Numbered from the stretch's first letter, positions 1-8,793 are shown. The stretch: DNA of 37,002 nt from Actinomycetota bacterium (GCA_016870865.1 VGAC01000018.1:1-37002), one strand, 5' to 3'. The notes: a model not told the origin generated them from the letters alone. Numbers and translations: made by a program.

Positions 1-680
1 TTCGACTTGAGAACCTCGGCCGTACCTTCCATCGTGAGTTCGCCGTGCGCCATGACATAGCCACGGTCGGCGACGCTGAGTGCGAGGCCGACGTGCTGTT
101 CGACCATGAGTACGCCCGCTCCGGTTCTGTCTGCGATCTCACGCACGATCGGGAGCATGCGCTCGACAATGATCGGTGCGAGACCGAGGCTCATCTCGTC
201 GACCAGTAACACCTTCGGATTCGAGGCGAGGCCACGTGCCATGGCGAGCATCTGTTGTTCGCCACCCGACAACAGCCCTGCGCGGCGACCGACGAGCGGT
301 CGCAAAGCAGGGAACATCGTCAGGGCGTTCTCCAATGCCTCTGCCTTCTTCTCCCTGTCGGTCGTGAGGCCCAGACGAAGGTTTTCCTGCACGGTGAGGT
401 CGAAGAACAGCGAACGGTCCTCGGCCACGTGGGCCAAACCGCGACGCGCGATCTTCTCCGGACGCTCACCGATCGTCGACGAGCCAAGCACATTGATGTT
501 GCCGGACACCGGCTTGAGGATGCCGCTGATCGTCAGGAGAGTGGTGGTCTTCCCCGCACCATTCGGTCCGAGAAGGGCGACCACCTCACCCGAGTTGACG
601 TGGAGATCGAGTCCACGCACCACGGGGATGCCGCCGTAACCCGCGTTCAGATTCTTCACTTCTATGAGAGCTTCAGTCAT
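1..680 (-). CDS. livF: LivF-type ABC transporter ATP-binding protein (partial, C-terminus off the window)
   Basis: This is the second ATPase of a branched-chain amino acid type (HAAT) importer; it binds ATP on the cytoplasmic side and powers the permease. The reading frame starts with ATG at 680 and stays open to the left edge, giving about 226 residues of an expected 230-240, so only the last few residues are missing. Visible motifs are Walker [10 protein letters not shown] (about residues 38-46), the ABC signature LSGGEQQ, Walker [14 protein letters not shown] and the switch region VEQHV. The gene starts 2 bp after the livG stop and is the last visible gene of the transporter operon. LivF rather than LivG is inferred from its position and from the SLGLAP form of Walker B. 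The transported substrate cannot be read from the ATPase. Confidence 0.93.
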   Translation of the reverse strand, partial: MTEALIEVKNLNAGYGGIPVVRGLDLHVNSGEVVALLGPNGAGKTTTLLTISGILKPVSGNINVLGSSTIGERPEKIARRGLAHVAEDRSLFFDLTVQENLRLGLTTDREKKAEALENALTMFPALRPLVGRRAGLLSGGEQQMLAMARGLASNPKVLLVDEMSLGLAPIIVERMLPIVREIADRTGAGVLMVEQHVGLALSVADRGYVMAHGELTMEGTAEVLKS

Positions 681-682
681 GA

Positions 683-1486
683 TCAATTGCCTCCTTGCTG
701 GCGTACTGCGGCGCCCTCCTGTGCCTGGATCTCGCCCGCCGTTTCACCGAGGTACGCCTTGATGACTTCAGGGTTTTTACGGACCTCATCGGGCGTACCC
801 TCGGCGATGATTTTGCCGAAGTCGAGCACGTAGATGTAGTCGCACACGCTGAGCACGAGACCCATGTCGTGGTCGATCAGGAACAACGTGATGTCACGGT
901 TGAGGATTTCGCGGAGGTGTGAACCGAGTTGCTGGGACTCGACGGTGTCGAGACCGGCCGCGGGCTCGTCGAGAAGCAACAGCTCGGGGCGGGCCGCCAG
1001 ACCTCGCGCCACGCTCACCAGCTTGCGCTGGCCGTGCGACAGGTCGAAGGTGAGTCGATCCTTCAAGTCGCCTAGTCCAAGTAGGTCGAGTGCCCACTGC
1101 GCCTGTTCTTCGACACCAACCTTGCGGTTTGGCCTGATGATGTCGGCCAAGAACGACCACCAATACGTCGTTTCGGCCATCACGATCAAGTTGTCCCACA
1201 CCGTGAGGTCCTCGAAAAGTTCGAGTGACTGGAACGTCCGGACCAGCCCGTTTCGGGCACGCCCGGCAGCCGACTCACCCGACAAATCTTGGCCGCGAAA
1301 CTCTGCTCGGCCCGACGAGACGTTCGTGAAGCCGGTGATGGCATCGATGAAAGTCGTCTTGCCGGCACCATTGGGGCCAATCAAACCCGTCAACTTGCCC
1401 TTCTCGACCTTTATGTTGACGTTTGAGTTGGCGTGCAGACCACCGTAGGAAACCGTGAGGTCATGGGTTTCGAGCAGAGCACTCAC
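683..1486 (-). CDS. livG: LivG-type ABC transporter ATP-binding protein
   Basis: This is the first ATPase of the same importer, 267 residues, a normal LivG length. Walker [11 protein letters not shown] lies at about residues 37-46, the signature region reads LSHGQRK (the usual LSxGQ with His in the variable position), Walker B is [12 protein letters not shown] and the switch His follows in IDHDMGLV. That DHDM form and the GxVRTFQ Q-loop are typical of LivG. The start is GTG at 1486 and overlaps the permease stop as GTGA, so translation is coupled to the upstream permease. LivF and LivG would form the heterodimeric nucleotide-binding module under the fused permease. Confidence 0.94.
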   Translation of the reverse strand: MSALLETHDLTVSYGGLHANSNVNIKVEKGKLTGLIGPNGAGKTTFIDAITGFTNVSSGRAEFRGQDLSGESAAGRARNGLVRTFQSLELFEDLTVWDNLIVMAETTYWWSFLADIIRPNRKVGVEEQAQWALDLLGLGDLKDRLTFDLSHGQRKLVSVARGLAARPELLLLDEPAAGLDTVESQQLGSHLREILNRDITLFLIDHDMGLVLSVCDYIYVLDFGKIIAEGTPDEVRKNPEVIKAYLGETAGEIQAQEGAAVRQQGGN

Positions 1487-3816
1487 TTCGCCACCTCCAT
1501 TTCGGCGAGAAACTTCTCGAGTTCGGCTGCTTGCGCGGCCTTGGCTGCGCGCGCGGCACGAATCTGAACGACGATGCTGCGGACGAAGAAGACGAGGAAG
1601 ATGCCCGTCAGTGCCATCCAGAAGCGCGAGTACTCATCGGTACGCCAGGGGTTGATGCCGATGACCCCCCAGATCGCGCCGAGCACGATGAATGGTCCGT
1701 AACGCGTCAGTGAGTTCAACCATGCGGTGCCGCGGGCCTTCACCAGCCATCCGCCGAGATGTTGCATCAGTGGCTGGAAGATTGAGGCCTGACCCGCCGG
1801 GTGGATGATTGCGGTCAGGACGATGCCTATACCTCCCATGATCCCCGTGTAGCTGAACAAACCAGGCGAATGCCACGTGCCGAAGTAGGCCACGAGACCA
1901 CCCGCGGCAGCCATGCCACCGAGAATTGCGCCGTTGATCGAGGTGATACCACCGATGTAGAGGAAGGCGAGAGCCGAGAGGCCGATGCCGTAGTCGTACG
2001 ACGGTGCTGCCGTCTGGCCGATCTGGTACGCAGCCATGATGCCCGCGATACCAGCGATGGCCGAAGCCAAACCGAAAGCAAGGATCTTCGTTCTTGCAAC
2101 GTCGACGCCCGCGGACGCCGCAGCACGCTCGTTGGCACGAACTGCCAAGAATCGTCGACCAGAACTGCCCCGTCGAATGTTTGCCACGAGTACGCACAAC
2201 CCCGCGAGCACGACGAGAGCAAACAGGATGAAACGTGGTGAATCGGTAAGTCCCGAGCGCCCTGTCGAGCCCATCTCGATACCAAAGAACGTCGGTGCCG
2301 GGAAGATGTAGGCCGCTCCGCCCTGCAGAGCGGTGAGTTCCGAGTTCGCGAAATACAACGTATAGATCGAGATCGAAGCTGCAATCGTGACGACAGCGAG
2401 TTGGACACCGCGGATGCGCAGCGCAGGAATCGCCAGGAGCATGCCGACGACGACGGCAACGGCCACACCAGCGATCGACGCAAGGGGCCATGGCCACCCC
2501 GGTCCCTCAACCGCGAACGGGTCGAATTCAGCCGAAGGCTCCGCACCCTTTGCAACTAGTCGGGCTGTCACGAAAGCCGCGATACCGGAGAGAGTGATCT
2601 GAACGAGCGAGATCTGACCGACGTAACCCGACAACAACACAATGGAGAGCGCGAACATCGAAGCCACGAGAGTGACACCGAAATGGAACCCCCAAGGTCC
2701 TGTGAGTCCACCCCAACCCCAGTCGCCGGGGAGACCGGCGGCGAGGAGGAATCCGAGCGGTACGAACACCGCAACGTAGATACCCACGCGTTTCGGGTAC
2801 GGGGCAAGCGGCAAGCGCTTTTCTTCGATGTTGCCGCGCACGGGAAGACTCTTTCCTCGCGCGTACAACACGCCGACGATGATGATCAGCGGAACCGCCT
2901 CGCGGATGCCCGACCGACCCCAGGCGGGAAACCAACTTTGGCCGGTCATCCATGTTCCAGTGAAGTTTTGAAGCAAGCCAATGATCAGACCACCTGCAAC
3001 CGCAAGTGGGATGGACGACATACCACCAATGAGAGCCGCACCGAGCGCGGGCACGATGAGTCCGGTGAATTTGCCGACGCTGAGCGAACCGGTGATGGTG
3101 CCCGAGAAGATGCCGATCAAGCCGGCAATCGACGCTGAGAGCATCCAGTTGTAGAGCGCCAGACGATCGGGGGAGAAGCCGAGGAGGACCGCCCCCTTTT
3201 CGTTGCCTGCCGCGGCGCGCGTCGCGAGACCTGCACGCGTGCTCTTGTAGAACCACCAAACGGCCCCACCGACGACGATCGACAATCCAGCGAAAGCAAG
3301 TGATTCAACCGATACCTGACCGCCGAGTCCGAGGAAATTCTTGAAGGTCGTGTCCGGAAACAGAACTGCTTCCGGGTTCGGGATGATCGCACCGAACTGC
3401 AGGGACGCGAGACCGAGCAGGTAGGTCATGACGCCGACGGCACCGATTACCTTGCCGAGCGGCGCGGAGTTGCGGAGTGGTTTGAAGACGAGATAGTGGA
3501 TGGCAGCACCCAGGAGAAGTGCCGTCGCCATTGCAAGAATCGCGGCGAGCCAAACGTTGATGCCGACCCCGTTGTTGAGTGAGAGTCGAACCGGAATGTT
3601 CAATGTTTTGGTTGGAAGAATGTCGAACCACGGGAAGTGGAAGATTCCCTCGTTGCGAAGGTAGAAGAACTGGAATGCGATGTACATGGCAATGGCACCG
3701 TGCGAAAAATTGATGACGCCCGAACCCTTGTATGCCGTCACGATCCCCATGGCCATGAGTGCAAAGAACCCCCCGGCGCCCAGACCCATGATTGAAAAAA
3801 GAATTGCTTGTTGCAT
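1483..3816 (-). CDS. Fused LivH-LivM branched-chain-type ABC permease
   Basis: This is a 777-residue inner-membrane permease that joins the two halves usually encoded separately. Residues 1 to about 335 are LivH-like (start MQQAILFSIMGLGAGGFFAL, then LLGAAIHYLVFKPLR and the GTITGSLSVGKFTGLIVPAL region). A short charged linker with KSLPVRGNIEEKRLPLAPYP follows. The rest is LivM-like (GYVGQISLVQITLSGIAAF, then RRGSSGRRFLAVRANERAA and an AFGLASAIAGIAGIMAAYQIG segment). After the LivM core there are two more predicted membrane segments and an Ala/Lys/Glu-rich cytoplasmic tail. I chose ATG at 3816 because a GGGGGG ribosome site lies 3-9 nt before it; an open frame continues upstream to 3864 without such support. 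It overlaps livG by 4 bp. Confidence 0.9.
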   Translation of the reverse strand: MQQAILFSIMGLGAGGFFALMAMGIVTAYKGSGVINFSHGAIAMYIAFQFFYLRNEGIFHFPWFDILPTKTLNIPVRLSLNNGVGINVWLAAILAMATALLLGAAIHYLVFKPLRNSAPLGKVIGAVGVMTYLLGLASLQFGAIIPNPEAVLFPDTTFKNFLGLGGQVSVESLAFAGLSIVVGGAVWWFYKSTRAGLATRAAAGNEKGAVLLGFSPDRLALYNWMLSASIAGLIGIFSGTITGSLSVGKFTGLIVPALGAALIGGMSSIPLAVAGGLIIGLLQNFTGTWMTGQSWFPAWGRSGIREAVPLIIIVGVLYARGKSLPVRGNIEEKRLPLAPYPKRVGIYVAVFVPLGFLLAAGLPGDWGWGGLTGPWGFHFGVTLVASMFALSIVLLSGYVGQISLVQITLSGIAAFVTARLVAKGAEPSAEFDPFAVEGPGWPWPLASIAGVAVAVVVGMLLAIPALRIRGVQLAVVTIAASISIYTLYFANSELTALQGGAAYIFPAPTFFGIEMGSTGRSGLTDSPRFILFALVVLAGLCVLVANIRRGSSGRRFLAVRANERAAASAGVDVARTKILAFGLASAIAGIAGIMAAYQIGQTAAPSYDYGIGLSALAFLYIGGITSINGAILGGMAAAGGLVAYFGTWHSPGLFSYTGIMGGIGIVLTAIIHPAGQASIFQPLMQHLGGWLVKARGTAWLNSLTRYGPFIVLGAIWGVIGINPWRTDEYSRFWMALTGIFLVFFVRSIVVQIRAARAAKAAQAAELEKFLAEMEVAK

Positions 3817-3910
3817 GGTCCCCCCGAGAACCCAAAAAAGTCGCTGGCGACCCAGCGCCCTCAAACGGCTGAATTGCGACAGGGTCCTTCGCCGGACCGT
3901 GTCGCTTTAT

Positions 3911-3957
3911 GTCGAAGGGGGGGTGACCCGTGAGGGCCACCCCCCCTTTTTGTCGAC
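3911..3957. promoter_or_regulatory. Strong GC hairpin between the binding-protein gene and the permease gene
   Basis: Seven G (3917-3923) pair with seven C (3940-3946), extended by TG/CA and, after one mismatch, by CCC/GGG around a 4-nt loop (GTGA on plus, TCAC on minus). Both flanking genes read on the minus strand. The T-run TTTTT (3947-3951) follows the hairpin only on the plus strand, so it is not a standard terminator for the operon. In the mRNA that is made, the stem comes before the permease ribosome site. A role in partial termination or 3'-end protection that gives more binding protein than permease is my inference. Confidence 0.5.
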
Positions 3958-3989
3958 ACAACGTGGTGAACGAAGTGCCCGAAGAAGTG

Positions 3990-5504
3990 TTACTTCACTT
4001 CATTGAAGCGGAGTTCGTCACCCTTTCCGACCAACACGAGGCCCGAGAAGTCCTGGGCGCCCTTGATGGCCTTGAGTGCTTTGCCATTCCACTGGCTGGC
4101 CGAGACCTCGGTCGAGCACACGGCGATGTACGGCTTGATGGCATCCTTGCAGTTCAGACCGGTCGAGCCGAAGCCGACGTGGCCCTTTGTTGCCTTGTAA
4201 GCCTTGAGGACGTCCGCACCGGTGGCCTTGGCACCGCCGGCGAGGTTCATCATCATCCACGTGTTCATGACCACGCCGTAACCCTGCGTCGCAAAACCGG
4301 TCGAGTTCAGCTTTGCATCCTTCGAGTATTTGGCCATCTTGTCGCGGTAGTTCACCGCTTGCTGTTTGGCGAAACCGCTGAGCGCATCCGGGTCGAGAAT
4401 CGACAGTCCACCCAGGGTGTAGATACCCTTGATCTTGTCGCCGAGCTTGGCCATGGTGACGAGGTCAATGCAGGCACCAGACAGAACAACCGGGAAACTC
4501 TTCTTCGCGTCCCATCCCTGCTTGAGCATTTCGTTCATCCAGGTCCAGCACTCCGAACCCTGGTTCGAGTACACCATGATGTCGGGCTTGAAGGCGAGTA
4601 CCTGAGCCACTTCGGCCGACACGTCCGCCTTACCGCTGTCAACCGGAACACCGATGTACTTAATGTCTGGCATCGTGCCCTTCAGCTTGGCGGTCGACTT
4701 GATCTTCGCGCCCGAAAGGGTCTTTCCTGCAAGAACGTCAAGCGGCTTGGCCTCGAGGTCGTTGTAGCAGAAGACACCGGGAGGCGAGTTCGCCCACGGA
4801 ACACCGACACGGCCACCCTTTGGCTTCTTGAGCTTGTCCTTCAAGAGGTACTGCGTCGCGTAGGTGATCAGACCGAGGTGAACACCAAGGCATCCGCCGC
4901 CGCCGCCGATGGCGACGGTACCGGGCGAAGTGAAGTCCTTCGGCATGATCGGAGTACCGACGATGAGTGGGATTTTCGCACCTTGGTAGATAGCGAAGTG
5001 CGCCTCACCGAAGGCGAGTGTAGCGATCACGAGCGCCGGCTTCTTCGAGGAGAGTGAGTTCGCACAACCGGGCAGTTCGGCCGGCACGAGAGCGTTGTAC
5101 TTACAGATCTCCAACTTCAGTGGCCGTCCAGGCGTGCCCGCTTCAGGGTTTGCCCCGACACCACCCAGTTGCTTGTTGATGTACTCGACGGCTGCCTCGG
5201 CTGCCACGCGGTACTCGGGGAAGTTGATGACCGGACCCTCAGCGTTCTGGAAACCTACGACGATTGGGTCACCCGTGGCCTCGAGCGGCGCCTTGTCGCC
5301 ACATGCCCAGCGTTGCGCCAGCCAACCCGCGTTCTTGCCTTCCTTGGCATCGAGCGCTGCGTTTAACTTGATGGTGCACTTTTTTCCTGCAGCCTTGACG
5401 GCCGCATTGTTGCTTTTTGCGGAAACTGCACCTGCCCCCATTGACAAAGCCGCTGCGACGGCCATTGCAACAGGAACCAGGAGTTTCCTTTTCTGGTTCT
5501 TCAA
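3990..5504 (-). CDS. Periplasmic-type substrate-binding protein of the HAAT ABC importer (LivJ/type I fold)
   Basis: This 504-residue exported protein captures the substrate for the importer encoded downstream. It starts MKNQKRKLLVPVAMAVAAAL, a basic n-region and hydrophobic core ending in AGAVSA, so signal peptidase I cleavage after about residue 29 is likely. No lipobox cysteine is seen. The mature part has type I binding-protein features: DPIVVGFQNAEGP near the start, AAVEYINKQLGG and the helix after it, and a long C-terminal lobe with paired cysteines. The start is TTG at 5504: AGGGGG lies 5 nt upstream, while the nearby ATG is in another frame and hits a stop at once. It is longer than typical LivJ (about 370), like many actinobacterial members. 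The ligand is unknown; branched-chain amino acids, short acids and aromatic acids are all possible. Confidence 0.88.
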   Translation of the reverse strand: MKNQKRKLLVPVAMAVAAALSMGAGAVSAKSNNAAVKAAGKKCTIKLNAALDAKEGKNAGWLAQRWACGDKAPLEATGDPIVVGFQNAEGPVINFPEYRVAAEAAVEYINKQLGGVGANPEAGTPGRPLKLEICKYNALVPAELPGCANSLSSKKPALVIATLAFGEAHFAIYQGAKIPLIVGTPIMPKDFTSPGTVAIGGGGGCLGVHLGLITYATQYLLKDKLKKPKGGRVGVPWANSPPGVFCYNDLEAKPLDVLAGKTLSGAKIKSTAKLKGTMPDIKYIGVPVDSGKADVSAEVAQVLAFKPDIMVYSNQGSECWTWMNEMLKQGWDAKKSFPVVLSGACIDLVTMAKLGDKIKGIYTLGGLSILDPDALSGFAKQQAVNYRDKMAKYSKDAKLNSTGFATQGYGVVMNTWMMMNLAGGAKATGADVLKAYKATKGHVGFGSTGLNCKDAIKPYIAVCSTEVSASQWNGKALKAIKGAQDFSGLVLVGKGDELRFNEVK

Positions 5505-5523
5505 ATCATCCCCCTGTGAACTC

Positions 5524-5566
5524 GGGCACGTATGCCCGACCGTTGATGTGACAACCGGCATGCCGG
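5524..5566 (-). promoter_or_regulatory. Two inverted repeats in the leader of the transporter operon
   Basis: Between the putative -10 box and the TTG start lie a perfect 12-bp palindrome CCGGCATGCCGG (5555-5566) and a second inverted repeat CGGGCA-N4-TGCCCG (5523-5538). They could be operators for a repressor or small leader hairpins that control translation. The symmetry is seen directly; the role is inferred. Confidence 0.4.
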
Positions 5567-5574
5567 CTTCCCTC

Positions 5575-5604
5575 ACTATAACCACAGTCACATCGCCAGG
5601 TAAA
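5575..5604 (-). promoter_or_regulatory. Putative sigma-70-type promoter of the transporter operon
   Basis: On the minus strand TTTACC (-35, plus coordinates 5599-5604) and TATAGT (-10, 5575-5580) are separated by 18 bp and lie about 70 bp before the TTG start of the binding protein. The -10 matches TATAAT at five of six positions. No transcript data are available. Confidence 0.4.
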
Positions 5605-5627
5605 CGGGAGCGCAACACAAAACCCCC

Positions 5628-5641
5628 GAAGCCGTGGCTTC
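5628..5641 (-). terminator. Possible weak terminator after the MaoC-like gene
   Basis: A perfect inverted repeat GAAGCC-GT-GGCTTC is followed on the minus strand by GGGGGTTTTGTGTT, about 105 bp beyond the stop of the 5747-6649 gene. The stem is short and the U-run is interrupted, so termination would be weak. Confidence 0.3.
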
Positions 5642-5746
5642 ATTGCAGGGTGCAGGGAGTTCGTTCGCTGAGCGTGTTGGACGAAATCGCCTCGTGGGCT
5701 GGCGGACGCTCAGCCGAGTCTCCAGCCGGCCGCCCCGGGCGCTTTG

Positions 5747-6649
5747 TCAGTCGATGAGCGCGGTACCCGAAACCACGATTTCGCCCGGTGTCGGGTCGTC
5801 GCGGCGCAGCCACACGTCGACCCTCCGGACGGAGCAGCCCACGAACGTCTCTGCGCCAACGACCTCACCGCCGGCGACAACGCGATCGCCGTCGAACACG
5901 GGGCGATGAAAAGCGACGGTGAGGCGACGCACGCAACCTGCGCCACCGAATGCATGCAGCGCATTGACGATGTAACTCAGATTCAAGGGACCTTGGTTGA
6001 TGACGCGACCACCGAGGCCCATTTCGGCCGTTGCCGCGCGATCCCAATGCACGCGGTACGGATCACGCAGGATCGCGGCCATCGTTTTCATGCGCTGCGC
6101 ATCAACGCCGTCGACGGCGAATTCCGCGATACTCTGCGAAGTCGTCGAGGCCGTTTCGGCGGTCTTCTCCGCGGGACGCTTGTACGCAGCGGTGCCGTGC
6201 TGGCGACGGAATCTCCACGAGTTGGTGACCCGCGCGACGGGTGCGTTGCCGTTGGCGACGTCACGCAACTCGATCGCGAACTTCATCGCGTCGTAGGCGT
6301 TGCCTTTCTCGTCGAGCATGTGTTCCCAATGGACGATCGATCCCTGCACGTCGTACTCGGAGTCGACCCGCAGACGTGAGAAGTACTCCCAGTCGTAACC
6401 GTCGAGGCCAACCGAACCCGGTCCCTCGGCACCGCACACCTCGAACAACCGCGCGATGTTGATACCCGAGCCGAGAATCGGCACATGGAACAGCGCAACC
6501 GGGTGTGCGAGGCCGTCGGGCAACTGCTCCGCCGTGGTGCAGTCGGTCAGCAGGAAGTTCTCCCAGTGGGCAATCGTGTACCGTCCACCAGGGAAGCGGT
6601 AGCCGAGGATCTCGTTGTCGGGAAGCCCCGAGCGCGCCGTATCAGTCAC
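5747..6649 (-). CDS. Double hot-dog MaoC-like dehydratase family protein
   Basis: This is a 300-residue protein with two hot-dog domains, as in the fused FAS1-like/MaoC hydratases that add water to enoyl-CoA or act on related thioesters. The first domain includes GYDWEYFSRLRVDSEYDVQG and ends at about residue 155 with VTNSWRFRR; a polar linker rich in Ala/Glu/Thr follows. The second runs from about residue 190 to 300 and carries the helix region INQGPLNLSYIVNALHAFGG. R-hydratases normally have a D/N-x-NP-x-H signature there, but neither the Asp nor the His is obvious, so catalysis may differ or be lost. The start is GTG at 6649, since a stop lies nine codons upstream. It diverges from the SDR gene across only 15 bp. 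A role in the neighbouring catabolic block is inferred from context. Confidence 0.72.
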   Translation of the reverse strand: MTDTARSGLPDNEILGYRFPGGRYTIAHWENFLLTDCTTAEQLPDGLAHPVALFHVPILGSGINIARLFEVCGAEGPGSVGLDGYDWEYFSRLRVDSEYDVQGSIVHWEHMLDEKGNAYDAMKFAIELRDVANGNAPVARVTNSWRFRRQHGTAAYKRPAEKTAETASTTSQSIAEFAVDGVDAQRMKTMAAILRDPYRVHWDRAATAEMGLGGRVINQGPLNLSYIVNALHAFGGAGCVRRLTVAFHRPVFDGDRVVAGGEVVGAETFVGCSVRRVDVWLRRDDPTPGEIVVSGTALID

Positions 6650-6664
6650 GAGGGGGAGTCTGTC

Positions 6665-7477
6665 ATGTCATCGAAGGTCTCACGCACGCACACACCGGTC
6701 GACCCGGCCGACGCAAATGTCATGGATCTGTTCCGCATGGATGGAATGGTCGCCGTTGTCACCGGCGCGGGCCGCGGTATCGGCCGCGGAATCGCCCTTG
6801 CATTTGCCGACGCTGGAGCGACGGTGGTTCTCACGGCTCGGCGTGAACATGAACTCGACGAGGTTGCCGAGCGTGTTGCCGAGCGTGGGCAGAAATCGAT
6901 GAAGGTGGTTGCCGACATCACGGCGCCTGACACGATTCCCACCATCGTCGAGCGTGCGATGAACGAACTCGGATCGATCGACACTTGGGTCAGCAACGCT
7001 GGTACGTCCGACTACCCGGGCAATTTCGCCTTCGAAGAGTTCCCCGAATGGCACTGGGACAACCAAATCGCGCTGAACCTGCGCCCGCATTTCGTTGCAT
7101 CGCGCGCGTGCGCCACGGTCATGAAGCCGGGTTCGACCCTCATCGGCATTTCATCGATCGCTTCAATCAAGCCCGCCGTGAATTTCGCTGCCTACGGCGC
7201 GGCGAAGTCGGGTATGAACTCGCTCGCTCTCACACTCGCCACGGAACTCGGCCCGAAGGGCATCCGCTCGAACTGCATCTCACCCGGAACCGTTCCCACG
7301 GAAGCAACCAAGACCGTCGGCCATGTCACCGACGCGCAGCTCGAGGCAACTGCTGTGCGCATTCCCATCCGTCGCCTCGGCACACCAAGCGACTGTGGCG
7401 CAGCCGCCGTATGGCTGGCTTCGCCCGCCGGGTCGTGGATCACGGGTCAGAACATCGTGGTGTCCGGCGGCGCCTGA
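6665..7477 (+). CDS. Short-chain dehydrogenase/reductase (SDR)
   Basis: This 270-residue classical SDR would oxidise or reduce an alcohol/ketone with NAD(P) in the cytosol. The cofactor motif TGAGRGIG is at residues 33-40, NAG at 111-113, catalytic Ser at 163/164 (GISSIAS) and YxxxK at Y177-K181 (YGAAK). RSNCISPGTVPTE and the C-terminal ITGQNIVVSGGA are typical. About 20 residues precede the usual SDR start. ATG at 6665 is chosen because GAGGGGG lies just upstream; the frame is open further up but there it overlaps the divergent MaoC-like gene. R59-R60 after the second beta strand suggest NADP(H) preference, as an inference. The gene converges with the P450-like gene, with 4 bp between stops. 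Confidence 0.88.
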   Translation: MSSKVSRTHTPVDPADANVMDLFRMDGMVAVVTGAGRGIGRGIALAFADAGATVVLTARREHELDEVAERVAERGQKSMKVVADITAPDTIPTIVERAMNELGSIDTWVSNAGTSDYPGNFAFEEFPEWHWDNQIALNLRPHFVASRACATVMKPGSTLIGISSIASIKPAVNFAAYGAAKSGMNSLALTLATELGPKGIRSNCISPGTVPTEATKTVGHVTDAQLEATAVRIPIRRLGTPSDCGAAAVWLASPAGSWITGQNIVVSGGA

Positions 7478-7481
7478 GTTC

Positions 7482-8792
7482 TCAGAACGTGACGGGCAGT
7501 TGCCAGCAGGCGTGCATCTCGCCCCAAGCCTTGCACTTCATCACCGGATTCGCACCGGCGGCGAGCTTCACATGCGGCAACATTTCGAGTAGCACCTGTG
7601 ACGCGGTGGTTGCAGTGTCGCGAGTGATGGCATAGAGCGAACGCGGGCGACCGACGGGTAACGCCGGATACTTCGATGGTGTCCCGAGCGCGGGTGTGAT
7701 GCCCGACGGCAGGCCGTCGGCTCGGTACTGGCCGCGCGGTTCGCGCTGCACGAGGTCTTTGCGCCCGACGATGAACCGGTCGGCGTCGTTGAAGATGCGT
7801 TCGTCGCGGTTTGCCGCTCCCGCCGAGCAGATGACGAGGGCCCCTTCGGGAATCAAGAGTCCGAATCGTTCGACTTCACGGCGGGCGAAGCGGTCGGCGC
7901 TGATGACGGGTGTCGAATGACGAACCGTTTCGAGGTACGCGTACTTCACGAGTCGGCGTTCACCGCGGACCGCTTCAAGTTGCTCGGGATGGGTGAGGAG
8001 CAGCATCCACATGTTGGCAAGTGCGCCGTGGAGTGTCTCGTGGTCACCCTCTAGGAGTGTGGCCACGACGTCTTGAGCCGTCGTCTGTGACCCGTCGATT
8101 TCGACCATCGCAATTGCCGACAACCAGTCGTCCTGGGGGTCGCTACGGCGCTTGTCGAGAAGCGGTGTGAAGTAATCGACGAGTTCGCGTATCGCATGCA
8201 GTCCCACCGCTTGGTTGGCGGGGTGCCAGCGCCAACCGCGCTGCATGCGCAGGTAGCGATCGGCGAACAGCACAAGGTCGGCGTCTGGAATGCCGATGGT
8301 GCGGCCGAGCACGACGAGCGGGTACGGCGCGGCAAAGTCGGCAACGAGATCGGCCGACCCGTTCTTTGCCACGGCACCGAGCAGTTCCTCGGCTGCACTC
8401 CGGGCGTTCGCATCGATGCCCTTGGCTTGCGCGGTGAGAACGGGTATCTGGTTGCGCAGATCACGACCGAAGTCGGTGAGGTGGTAGTGCCAACGCTTCG
8501 AACGAACGGCGAAGTTCGCGGTGTCGGCGAGGACCGAGGTGACGTCGTTGTAGTGCGTCACCCAGAAACAATTGCCCGGCCAGTCGCGCCATGCGGGCCC
8601 GTAGGAGCGAACTTTGGCGAGCAACGTGTAGGGATCGTCGAGGTAATCCTGTGTGCGCATTTGGCCCGGCTTGACGGGTGGCGGGGTGCCGACTCGTTCG
8701 CGTTGGAACACTTCGTAAGTGCGGTAGCCCGCCTCGTCGTCGCCCCGTTCGCTGGCAAGCGTGTCGTTTTCGTTGTCCGAGCTGTAGGTCAT
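7482..8792 (-). CDS. Cytochrome P450-like protein lacking the haem-ligand cysteine
   Basis: This 436-residue protein has the P450 layout throughout. It shows an I-helix LLEGDHETLHGALANMW with the usual acidic-Thr pair (E252-T253), a K-helix ExxR (ETVR, 288-291), the region after it GLLIPEGALVICSAGAANRD, and FNDADRFIVGR. The haem loop that should read FGxGxHxCxG is replaced by SGITPALGTPSKYPALPVGR (residues about 363-382), with no cysteine; the position aligned with the ligand looks like Pro. The frame continues cleanly to a normal P450 C-terminus ending LPVTF, so this is not a frameshift. Translation is coupled to the intact P450 upstream (TGA-G-ATG). Known cysteine-less P450 homologues such as EryCII and DesVIII act as partners of other enzymes; a similar non-catalytic role is my inference. 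Confidence 0.8.
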   Translation of the reverse strand: MTYSSDNENDTLASERGDDEAGYRTYEVFQRERVGTPPPVKPGQMRTQDYLDDPYTLLAKVRSYGPAWRDWPGNCFWVTHYNDVTSVLADTANFAVRSKRWHYHLTDFGRDLRNQIPVLTAQAKGIDANARSAAEELLGAVAKNGSADLVADFAAPYPLVVLGRTIGIPDADLVLFADRYLRMQRGWRWHPANQAVGLHAIRELVDYFTPLLDKRRSDPQDDWLSAIAMVEIDGSQTTAQDVVATLLEGDHETLHGALANMWMLLLTHPEQLEAVRGERRLVKYAYLETVRHSTPVISADRFARREVERFGLLIPEGALVICSAGAANRDERIFNDADRFIVGRKDLVQREPRGQYRADGLPSGITPALGTPSKYPALPVGRPRSLYAITRDTATTASQVLLEMLPHVKLAAGANPVMKCKAWGEMHACWQLPVTF

Positions 8793-8793
8793 C

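Noticed and set aside
3817-3864. Upstream start for the fused permease
   Set aside because: The extra 16 residues come before a strong ribosome site and do not resemble a LivH start.
3911-3957. Simple rho-independent terminator for the binding-protein gene
   Set aside because: The U-run follows the stem only on the plus strand, where no gene lies upstream; kept as a regulatory hairpin instead.
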